From Caldilineaceae bacterium (GTDB lineage: Bacteria > Chloroflexota > Anaerolineae > Caldilineales > Caldilineaceae), in assembly GCA_028819675.1 (NCBI GenBank), contig JAPPKT010000189.1, forward strand, positions 1-7,060: a DNA stretch of 7,060 nt. Direction: 5' to 3'. Made by a program: the position numbers and the translations under genes. Positions within the stretch are counted from its first letter, which is position 1, and the number at the start of each line of letters is the position of its first letter. Positions 1-5,629 of this stretch are shown here, piece by piece. The notes under the pieces were generated by a model that ran no database searches, was not told the origin of the DNA, and saw only the letters and a list, made by a program, of their open reading frames with translations.

Positions 1-1
1 G

Positions 2-325
2 CGGCAGCGGGATATCGTGGAGCTGGCTCTGGACGATGTGTATTTCGGGTATGTGTTTCCCGGTTATCGGGCCGCCGTCGCCAAGGCTGAAGCAGAGGCT
101 AGGCGAGCCGATGCGGAGGCTGCGGCTCGCCTAGCAGCGGAACAACGAGCAGAGCAGGAGGCTGCGGCGCTCCAAGCGGCAATTACGGCGCGCCGGGCGG
201 CAAAACGTCGTTACGCAGCGGCGGTGCAACGAAGGGAAAAGGAAGCAGCCGCCCGCCGAGAATCTGAAGAGCGGTTACGAGAGATAAAGGCCGAGCTGGC
301 CCGGCTGCGCCGGCAGTCCTCCTGA
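2..325 (+). CDS. C-terminal part of a protein ending in an Ala/Glu/Arg-rich coiled coil (5' end outside window)
   Basis: The frame is open from base 2 to the TGA at 323-325, giving about 107 residues. A GTG at 17 could in principle start translation, but nothing before it resembles a ribosome-binding site and the frame stays open to the window edge, so this is most likely the tail of a longer gene. The first ~25 residues (RQRDIVELALDDVYFGYVFP) look like the end of a folded domain. The remaining ~80 are almost only Ala, Glu, Arg, Gln and Lys, which predicts a long charged alpha-helical coiled coil. Such tails occur on Uma2-like and other PD-(D/E)XK-type proteins in Chloroflexota and cyanobacteria, but I cannot confirm that family from this fragment. 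No function is assigned. The DNA of the coiled coil carries a long inverted repeat (98-135). Confidence 0.7.
   Translation, partial: RQRDIVELALDDVYFGYVFPGYRAAVAKAEAEARRADAEAAARLAAEQRAEQEAAALQAAITARRAAKRRYAAAVQRREKEAAARRESEERLREIKAELARLRRQSS
98..135. repeat. Perfect 13-bp inverted repeat inside the coiled-coil coding region
   Basis: Left arm 98-110 (GCTAGGCGAGCCG) and right arm 123-135 (CGGCTCGCCTAGC) are exact reverse complements separated by 12 nt. The repeat sits entirely within codons for Ala/Glu/Arg residues. It could form a stable mRNA hairpin, or could simply reflect repetitive Ala and Arg codons that happen to be complementary. A 13-bp perfect match is long for chance, but no function is shown. 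Confidence 0.75.
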
Positions 326-490
326 AAGCACGCAACAGCAAGCTCCACACACAACCTGTTCACCGTAAAGTGTATCCTCGAAGGGCCCTCGTTGGCCGTG
401 CGTCTGCGTGCCGGCCATGCAGCGCGTTTCCGCAGACCTCAATTGTGACGAAACAGCCTGGCGCCCGAAACACAGGAAAGGTCCTGGACG

Positions 491-1108
491 ATGTCCGATG
501 ACACGAACCGGTCCGGTCAAGACGCGTCCGGACATGCCGAGCACTCTGAAGACGCGGTCGTTGATGCCTTGGGGCATATCCTCTCCCAGTCGGAGGCGGC
601 GCGTAGCGCGCTGGCGACCACTCTGCGGGAGGGCGGCACGGCGGTCGGGACGATTGCCGGGGTTCGCAGCGAGGATGTGGTCGTGGAAGGGGAGCGCCCG
701 AGCCTCGCCGGGTTGGACGAAGAAGGTGTCGTGCGGGTGCTGGTTCAGCCATTGGTCTGGGCGGGTCTGAGCCAAGGCCAGCCGAACGCGTATTTCAAGG
801 GGCTGCCGCTGGACCGGCCGGCGGCGCTGCTGTTTGTTGCGCCGGCGGCGCGGCTGGCCAGGCTGTGGCCGGAGCTGTGCCGGCGGGCGGATGAGCAGTT
901 TACGATCATCGGCGCGACGACGCCGGGGGATCTGCGTGCGGCGACGGTTTCGGGCGGGGAGCGGCGGTTGATGTTGACGAGTTGGGATGCGTTGTTGGGG
1001 TTTATGGGGACGGTGGTTAGTGGGGTGGGGGATGGGGATGCGGAGATAGGCGTCGGGCAACTGCGCGAACTCATTGACCGGATGGACGCGGAAACCTGCT
1101 GGCCCTGA
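491..1108 (+). CDS. Degenerate PD-(D/E)XK-like domain protein, truncated paralogue of the downstream gene
   Basis: This 205-residue protein starts at ATG 491, preceded by AGGAAAGG at 474-481 with 9-nt spacing. I do not recognise a named family. Residues 21-172 align without gaps to residues 22-173 of the next gene's product; I count 74 identities in 152 positions. Shared blocks include LWPELC (125-130) and LTSW (162-165). The downstream protein has a nuclease-like D72...E87-A-K89 signature, whereas here the matching positions are S71, Q86, P87 and L88, although the flanking RVL and W residues are kept. If the family is PD-(D/E)XK, this copy should be catalytically inactive. It ends near residue 200, where the paralogue's C-terminal repeats would begin, and only 64 nt separate the genes. 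It could be a dead decoy, a regulatory or partner subunit, or a decaying duplicate. Its 3' third is very G-rich on the coding strand. Confidence 0.8.
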   Translation: MSDDTNRSGQDASGHAEHSEDAVVDALGHILSQSEAARSALATTLREGGTAVGTIAGVRSEDVVVEGERPSLAGLDEEGVVRVLVQPLVWAGLSQGQPNAYFKGLPLDRPAALLFVAPAARLARLWPELCRRADEQFTIIGATTPGDLRAATVSGGERRLMLTSWDALLGFMGTVVSGVGDGDAEIGVGQLRELIDRMDAETCWP

Positions 1109-1157
1109 CGGTTCGAAGTTACGAAATGAGACATCGGGTGAGAAACCTACAACACAC

Positions 1158-1163
1158 GAGAGG
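1158..1163 (+). promoter_or_regulatory. Ribosome-binding site that sets the start of the nuclease-like gene
   Basis: GAGAGG lies 9 nt before ATG 1173. It favours that start over the in-frame TTG at 1074, which lies inside the preceding gene and would add 33 residues with no counterpart in the upstream paralogue. Confidence 0.6.
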
Positions 1164-1172
1164 CCGTTTGAT

Positions 1173-2687
1173 ATGTCCACTGAAACGACCCTATTCGCTC
1201 ACATTGTACTCGACAAGCTCCAAGGGCAAATTGAGAATGTGGCCGTTGAAGCTTTGGGATATATCTTGTCCCGGTCGCCGGAGGCCCGGAACGCGCTGGT
1301 AGAGACGCTGCGCGATGGTGGTATGTGTATCAGTTCAATTGTAAGGATGGAGACCCAAGTTAGCGGAAAGACTGGAGCACGACCAGACCTCGTCGGCTAT
1401 GACGAGGACGATGTTGAACGGGTACTAATCGAAGCCAAGTTTTGGGCTCCCCTTACCGAAAAACAGCCGAACGAATACCTCAGACAGCTGACTAAAGACA
1501 GGTCCTCTGCCCTTCTCCTTTTGGCGCCAGAAACTCGGCTGGAGCTACTTTGGCCGGAACTTTGTGAGTTGGCCGACAAGGAATTCACATTGTGCAGTAC
1601 GATACAGAAGGGAGCACTGCGTGCCACGACCGTATCCTACGGGAAACGATGCCTAATTCTGACCAGTTGGACCGCCCTGCTAGACCAAATGGAAACACAG
1701 GCCACCAAAGCAGGAGATGCTGCTGTTGCTGCCGACATCAGACAGTTGCGCGGCCTGACCGATCACGCGGAACCTGATCCTTCCCTGCCCTGGTGTCCGG
1801 GCAAGTTGGAACCGGAGTTAGCCAAACGCATAGTTGGCTTGAAGAGACTGATTGACGACGCGATCATTTGCTGCGAAAATGCCGGATTCTTGACCTCAGC
1901 TAAAACTGCCAAAGGGGGCCAAGGAGGCTATGGCAAGACAGTTCGGCTTGGTGGTATGCTGTTGTGGTTTGGAACTGAATTCTTCGCATGGGCGAAATAC
2001 GACAGGACTCCGCTGTGGCTCAGATTTGGCAAGAACAACCGTCGCCAAATGAAAGAGGCCGAACTGTTCGATAAACTGTTTGACCCTGGCCAAGGGTGGG
2101 ATTATCGTTATCCAGTTGAGTTACCGGCCGGAGTCGATTATGACAGGATGTTGTATTCCGTGGTCCAATGCCTGAACGATTTCGCCAGAAGACTTGACTC
2201 AAATATCGCACCAGTCGCGATAAACGAATCCAGCACAAAACAGTTTAGCAGATCATCCGACCGGGTAGACCCTTATACATTCCTCCCATGGAGTCAAGAA
2301 GAGTTGGAGCCAAAGCATGCGCAAGGAGTAGTAAGATTGCATGAAATAATTGACAGGGCAACTTGCTGCGGGGAAAAGGCTGGCTTTTTGCGGATTGTAA
2401 AGAAGCATCCAACCCTGAAAGGCTATGGATGGTCTATTAGACTGGGTGGGGTGGAAACTTGGTTAGGCATAGACTTAACTGCTTGGGCTCAGGAAGAAAC
2501 CTCCCCTCTGTGGCTCAGGTTCGACGATCGCGAGCGAAAAAGACTGGCCATACTGACGGAGGACGTATTCAAGATCAGCTGGAAACACTGCGTCCCAATT
2601 AATGTTCCGACAGACCCCGATGATGACGCAGCTTTGGATTCCGTAGTCGCCAGCCTAAAAAGAATCGCAGATCAACTAGAGGCCTAG
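1173..2687 (+). CDS. Putative PD-(D/E)XK nuclease-like protein with two tandem copies of an unknown C-terminal domain
   Basis: This is a 504-residue protein of a family I cannot name. Residues ~20-175 form an N-terminal domain with features of a PD-(D/E)XK nuclease core: P71-D72, then E87-A88-K89 at the end of a hydrophobic strand (RVLIEAKFW), with E21 or E26 on an earlier helix as a possible further ligand and a following Q98-P99-N100. This predicts Mg2+-dependent DNA or RNA cleavage; that is inferred from motif spacing only. Residues 205-343 and 371-504 are two copies of one domain. Each begins LPW...LEP, contains AGFL, GYG, RLGG and W-x-G, peaks at PLWLRF (280-285 and 445-450) and ends in an amphipathic helix. 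I count about 37 identities over their first 80 positions. No signal peptide or membrane segment is seen, so it is probably cytoplasmic. GC is near 45-48% in sampled 60-nt stretches, lower than its neighbours. The degenerate paralogue lies 64 nt upstream, so co-transcription is likely. Confidence 0.75.
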   Translation: MSTETTLFAHIVLDKLQGQIENVAVEALGYILSRSPEARNALVETLRDGGMCISSIVRMETQVSGKTGARPDLVGYDEDDVERVLIEAKFWAPLTEKQPNEYLRQLTKDRSSALLLLAPETRLELLWPELCELADKEFTLCSTIQKGALRATTVSYGKRCLILTSWTALLDQMETQATKAGDAAVAADIRQLRGLTDHAEPDPSLPWCPGKLEPELAKRIVGLKRLIDDAIICCENAGFLTSAKTAKGGQGGYGKTVRLGGMLLWFGTEFFAWAKYDRTPLWLRFGKNNRRQMKEAELFDKLFDPGQGWDYRYPVELPAGVDYDRMLYSVVQCLNDFARRLDSNIAPVAINESSTKQFSRSSDRVDPYTFLPWSQEELEPKHAQGVVRLHEIIDRATCCGEKAGFLRIVKKHPTLKGYGWSIRLGGVETWLGIDLTAWAQEETSPLWLRFDDRERKRLAILTEDVFKISWKHCVPINVPTDPDDDAALDSVVASLKRIADQLEA

Positions 2688-2731
2688 GACGTCTGACAGC
2701 CCGCACAGCCCCCCGTCAAAAGTATCGCCTC

Positions 2732-2767
2732 CCCGGCATAAAACAGCTTAGAACTTGCTTCGCCGGG
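2732..2767 (+). terminator. Weak stem-loop downstream of the nuclease-like gene, possible terminator
   Basis: CCCGGC (2732-2737) and GCCGGG (2762-2767) can pair around a 24-nt loop, followed by a pyrimidine-rich but not T-only stretch (TTCCCTTCTAATT). The position, 45 nt after the stop codon, suits a terminator. The long loop and lack of a T-run make it a weak one. Confidence 0.25.
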
Positions 2768-2832
2768 TTCCCTTCTAATTCGCCGCAGCCGCCGAAAACA
2801 ACTCCATAATCTCCAGTCGCCGTGAGCCAACC

Positions 2833-3089
2833 ATGACCGCTACCATACGCCCCGAACACCCGGTAAAGGACCGCCTTCTCAGCCCCGTGCAGCGTACCTT
2901 CTGGGAGAATACGGATACGTCATCATTCCCGATGCGGTGCCGCAGGAAAACCTAGACGCGGTGAACGACGCGATCTGGGAGTTCCTTAAGGTCAACCGCA
3001 ATGACCCGGAAACCTGGTACAAGGCCCCTGTAGGCCGCGCCGGGAACTGCGAAGCCGGTTTGACAGAATACGCTGTTTGCATAAGATAG
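2833..3089 (+). pseudogene. Remnant of a phytanoyl-CoA dioxygenase (PhyH)-like gene, frameshifted and truncated
   Basis: From ATG 2833 the frame reads MTATIRPEHPVKDRLLSP and then loses sense. From about 2889, in the frame starting at 2907, it reads AAYLLGEYGYVIIPDAV, and from 2949 QENLDAVNDAIWEFL and then NDPETWYKAPV. This resembles the N-terminus of PhyH-type Fe(II)/2-oxoglutarate dioxygenases as I remember them: a GYVxIPDAV strand, an ENL..V..AIWEFL helix and a (D/N)DPETWY segment. Joining the two pieces needs one frame change, equivalent to a 1-nt deletion, near 2884-2892. The likeness ends near 3045, and the second frame stops at TAG 3087-3089 inside promoter-like sequence. The iron-binding HxD...H residues, which lie further on in the family, are absent, so no enzyme can be made. 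PhyH genes often neighbour sugar transporters in such genomes, so this may once have belonged to the adjacent cluster. Confidence 0.6.
3060..3087 (+). promoter_or_regulatory. Predicted sigma-70-type promoter of the ABC transporter operon
   Basis: A perfect -35 hexamer TTGACA (3060-3065) is followed after 16 nt by TAAGAT (3082-3087), which matches TATAAT at 4 of 6 positions. Transcription would start near 3094, giving a leader of about 134 nt before the first binding-protein gene at 3228. The 540-nt gap between genes and the palindrome directly downstream support a regulated promoter here. Confidence 0.6.
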
Positions 3090-3090
3090 A

Positions 3091-3111
3091 CTCTATCCTT
3101 GCAGGATAGAG
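3091..3111. promoter_or_regulatory. Perfect 21-nt palindrome at the predicted transcription start, candidate operator
   Basis: CTCTATCCT (3091-3099) and AGGATAGAG (3103-3111) are exact reverse complements around TGC. The palindrome begins 3 nt after the -10 box, so a bound dimer would block promoter escape, a common arrangement for sugar-operon repressors. It lacks the central CG usual in LacI-family operators, so the regulator family is open. It is not a terminator, because no T-run follows directly. Confidence 0.6.
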
Positions 3112-3146
3112 CATTGCTTCGCAAGCCGCCTGCACGCTCTTTTTTT
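3100..3146 (+). promoter_or_regulatory. Possible leader attenuator: nested stems followed by a T-run
   Basis: TGCAGG (3100-3105) can pair with CCTGCA (3129-3134), enclosing a small GCTT/AAGC hairpin (3116-3119 with 3123-3126). Seven T residues follow at 3140-3146, five bases after the stem. The outer stem shares bases with the palindrome at 3091-3111, so the two folds exclude each other. The stem is short and the T-run is offset, so this is a weak call. Confidence 0.25.
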
Positions 3147-3227
3147 GGCAGGGGCACACCGGACGCAACCTGGCCTGTCCCCACAGGCCTTACCTCAATA
3201 TCATCACCACACGCAAAGGAGACCCAC

Positions 3228-4562
3228 ATGCAGTCGCACAAGTTGAGCAGACGTCGTTTCTTGCAACATTCGGCCCTCCTTACGTCGGGCACGCTGCTGG
3301 CGGCGTGCGCCGGTGTAGCGGCCCCGGCGGCTTCGGAACCGGCGGCGTCAGGCGATGACGCGATGGCGGAGCCGACCGAGATCGAATTTACCGTCTGGGG
3401 CTCCTGGGATGCCACGTACGGCCTGCTGATGGACGAGTATAAGAAGACGTCCAATACCAACGTTACGATTATTTCGGCGCCCTTCGGTCAGTACCACGAC
3501 CGGCTGTTGACCCGCTTCGCGTCGGGCGACCTGCCGGACGTCGGCATGATCGTGGATTTCGATTTCGCCCGCTTCCAGAACCGGGGCTTCCTCACCGACC
3601 TGACCCACTATGTGGAAGCGCATCCCACCTGGGACATCAACGAGCCGGGCTACGGCCACTTCTATGATGTGATTACCGACTTCTTCAAGTCGGAGGGCAA
3701 GCCGTACGCGATCCCCGCCGAAGTGAACCCGATGGGGATCGGCTACAACATCGACATGTTTGAAGAGTTCGGCGTCACCACACCCTATGAACATTTCCAG
3801 AACGACACCTGGACGTGGGACACCTTCGTCGAGACGGCCAAAGAGATGATGCGCGGCGAAGGCGACGAGAAGATCTGGGGCTGGACGAACGGACCGGTGC
3901 GCATCTGGAATATCGTCAACCGCATCTGGCAGAACGGCGGCAATATATTTAACGAGGACAAGACCGAGGTGCTCGTGGACCAGGAGGCCGCAGTCGAGGC
4001 GATCCAGTGGAAGTTCGACCTCTACCTGGTGCATGAACTGGGGCCGGCCAACTTGCGTTCGGCGGATGCCGGCGCCGGGGGCCTGTTCGATCAGGGGCGT
4101 CTGGCCCTGCGCGACGTGGGCACGTGGACGCGCAAGGGTATGGAAGGCTCGGACATCAATTGGGGCGTCGTGCCGCAGCCCAAGTCGGTGCAGTACGCCA
4201 CCTGGACGGGAGGCTTTTCGTATACGATCCCGGTGGGCGCGCCCAATCCCGACGCGGCCTGGGATATGATCCAGTACACGGCATCGCTGGAAGGCGCGCA
4301 GTTCCTGCTGCGCAACGGCCACGCCGGCAGTTCGGTGAAGGCGGCGATGGAGTCGGACTCCTTCCTGTTCGAGCCGCCCGCGCATCCCGAATCGTTCCTG
4401 TTCATGATGGATACGGTGCACCCGCAGCCGTTCATCCGGCGCAACCAGGAGTTCCTGGAGATCTGGGACCGCGAGATGGACCTGATCGCCATCGGCGAAA
4501 AATCGGCTGAAGAAGCCGCCATCCAAATCAAGACCGAGACGGAGCCGCTGCTGGAGGCATAG
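3228..4562 (+). CDS. Tat-exported lipoprotein solute-binding protein of a carbohydrate ABC importer
   Basis: This 444-residue extracytoplasmic receptor belongs to the SBP_bac_1 / COG1653 type (UgpB/MalE-like). It captures a sugar or related solute and delivers it to the permeases encoded next. ATG 3228 is chosen because AAGGAG (3216-3221) lies 6 nt upstream and the signal peptide begins there: twin-arginine motif S7-R8-R9-R10-F11-L12-Q13, a hydrophobic stretch, then lipobox L24-A25-A26-C27. C27 should be lipidated, and a flexible Ala/Ser/Pro/Asp linker follows to about residue 50. Family-typical segments are EFTVWGSW (53-60), ASGDLPDV (98-105), GKPYAIP (157-163), YNIDMFEEFG (173-182) and WTWDTFVETAKEM (195-207). 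Length is usual for the family. It is the first gene of the operon, behind the promoter at 3060-3087. The ligand cannot be inferred. A second, paralogous binding protein lies downstream. Confidence 0.93.
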   Translation: MQSHKLSRRRFLQHSALLTSGTLLAACAGVAAPAASEPAASGDDAMAEPTEIEFTVWGSWDATYGLLMDEYKKTSNTNVTIISAPFGQYHDRLLTRFASGDLPDVGMIVDFDFARFQNRGFLTDLTHYVEAHPTWDINEPGYGHFYDVITDFFKSEGKPYAIPAEVNPMGIGYNIDMFEEFGVTTPYEHFQNDTWTWDTFVETAKEMMRGEGDEKIWGWTNGPVRIWNIVNRIWQNGGNIFNEDKTEVLVDQEAAVEAIQWKFDLYLVHELGPANLRSADAGAGGLFDQGRLALRDVGTWTRKGMEGSDINWGVVPQPKSVQYATWTGGFSYTIPVGAPNPDAAWDMIQYTASLEGAQFLLRNGHAGSSVKAAMESDSFLFEPPAHPESFLFMMDTVHPQPFIRRNQEFLEIWDREMDLIAIGEKSAEEAAIQIKTETEPLLEA

Positions 4563-4596
4563 GCGCGAGAGGCAAGAAGAAAGAAAGGGATTAAAG

Positions 4597-4641
4597 GAGA
4601 GAAGCAGGGAAAGAGAAGCGTTCCCGCTCCCTGCTTCTCTC
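4597..4641 (+). other. Strong intergenic stem-loop between binding-protein and permease genes
   Basis: GAGAGAAGCAGGGA (4597-4610) and TCCCTGCTTCTCTC (4628-4641) form a perfect 14-bp stem with a 17-nt loop. The sequence after it (TCTTCACTA) has no T-run, so it is probably not a full intrinsic terminator. In binding-protein ABC operons such structures commonly protect the upstream mRNA from 3' decay, so that far more binding protein than permease is made; that role is inferred here. The left arm overlaps an SD-like AAAGGAGAG (4593-4601) that precedes no start codon. Confidence 0.75.
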
Positions 4642-4671
4642 TCTTCACTACCGCTCAGTTGGAGAACAACG

Positions 4672-5601
4672 ATGGCGACCGGGCAAAAGGCGCAGACAGT
4701 TTCCGCTCCCTGGTCCATATTGCGGCCCAAGGGGAGACGTCACAAGGACCTCTATGTCGCGCTCCTGTTTCTGGCGCCGAGTCTGCTGGGTCTGTTCCTG
4801 CTGCAGGTGCTCCCGATCGGCACGGCGCTGGTGCTGGGTGTTTCCGAGTGGAACATCATCGATCCGATCAAGTTCGTCGGTCTGAGTAATTTCGTCGAAG
4901 TTGCCACCGACGCGACCTTCTACCACACGCTCGAAAACACGCTCTACCTTACGGTCGGTTTGGAGGTGCTCAATACGTTCCTGGGGCTGTGTGCAGCGCT
5001 GCTGCTGAAGAACGCCATGCGCGGCATCGATCTGTACCGTACGATCTATTTCCTGCCCCTGATCACCACCTGGGCCGCGGTCGCGATCGCGTGGCGCTAC
5101 ATGTACAGCCTGGAAGGACCGATCAACGCCCTGTTGGGACCGCTTGGCATCGACCCGATCCCGTGGCTGTCGCGGCCCGAATGGGCTATGCCGGCCGTCA
5201 TCATCACCATCACCTGGAAGACGCTCTCCTGGAAGACGATCATCCTCCTGGCCGGTCTGCAATCGATACCCAATGAGTTTTACGAGGCGTCAAGCATCGA
5301 CGGCGCTTCGAGGTGGCAGCAGTTCTGGAAGATCACGCTGCCGCTGCTCTCGCCGGCGATGTTCTTCGCCCTGATCATCGGCATCATCAACACGCTCCAG
5401 CTCTTCGATCCGATATTCATCATGACCGACGGCGGTCCGGCCGACTCGACCCGGACCTTGAGCTACTACATCTACACGCGCGGTTTCCAGAACCTGCGCA
5501 TGGGGTACGCGGCGGCGCTTTCCTGGGTCCTGTTTGCCATTATCCTTCTCTTTACCCTCATCCAATGGGTCTTGCAGAAACGATGGGTCTTCTACCAGTA
5601 G
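4672..5601 (+). CDS. Carbohydrate ABC transporter permease, MalF/UgpA type
   Basis: This 309-residue inner-membrane protein is one half of the importer channel (COG1175, binding-protein-dependent transport family). ATG 4672 has GGAG (4661-4664) 7 nt upstream. A basic cytoplasmic N-terminus (RPKGRRHK, 18-25) precedes six likely membrane segments at about 28-50, 88-112, 122-145, 173-196, 229-248 and 280-301. The EAA loop that docks on the ATPase is intact: E205-A206-S207...D210-G211, ending I221-T222-L223-P224. The segment FDPIFIMTDGGP (245-256) is characteristic of the MalF/UgpA/LacF side of the pair. It lies 109 nt after the binding-protein gene, beyond the hairpin, and 28 nt before the partner permease. 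The sequence is full length with no defects seen. Confidence 0.94.
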   Translation: MATGQKAQTVSAPWSILRPKGRRHKDLYVALLFLAPSLLGLFLLQVLPIGTALVLGVSEWNIIDPIKFVGLSNFVEVATDATFYHTLENTLYLTVGLEVLNTFLGLCAALLLKNAMRGIDLYRTIYFLPLITTWAAVAIAWRYMYSLEGPINALLGPLGIDPIPWLSRPEWAMPAVIITITWKTLSWKTIILLAGLQSIPNEFYEASSIDGASRWQQFWKITLPLLSPAMFFALIIGIINTLQLFDPIFIMTDGGPADSTRTLSYYIYTRGFQNLRMGYAAALSWVLFAIILLFTLIQWVLQKRWVFYQ

Positions 5602-5629
5602 ACAGCGCGAACAGGCGTGGAGACTTTCA

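Noticed and set aside
326..490. Intergenic stretch before the degenerate paralogue, searched for promoter, terminator or small gene
   Set aside because: Apart from the ribosome-binding site at 474-481 I find no convincing promoter hexamers, hairpin with T-run, or small coding frame with a start signal.
1074..1172. N-terminal extension of the nuclease-like gene from a TTG at 1074
   Set aside because: It lies partly inside the preceding gene, lacks a ribosome-binding site, and the extra 33 residues have no match in the paralogue. ATG 1173 has both.
275..1180. Long open frame on the - strand (301 codons) opposite the degenerate paralogue
   Set aside because: It reads as low-complexity Arg/Pro/Gln-rich sequence of the kind produced opposite GC-rich genes, has no family likeness, and overlaps a + strand gene supported by its paralogue and ribosome-binding site.
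2776..2880. Possible minus-strand reading ending in LEIMELFSAAAAN before a stop
   Set aside because: It is short, matches no family I know, and lies over the + strand PhyH-like remnant, which explains the coding character better.
3091..3111. Palindrome as terminal inverted repeat or excision scar of a mobile element
   Set aside because: No target-site duplication, transposase remnant or second copy is visible, and its placement against the promoter is better explained by an operator.
3348..4730. Long open frame on the - strand (460 codons) opposite the first binding-protein gene
   Set aside because: It is the antisense shadow of a well-supported binding-protein gene. It shows no domain likeness and spans the intergenic hairpin.
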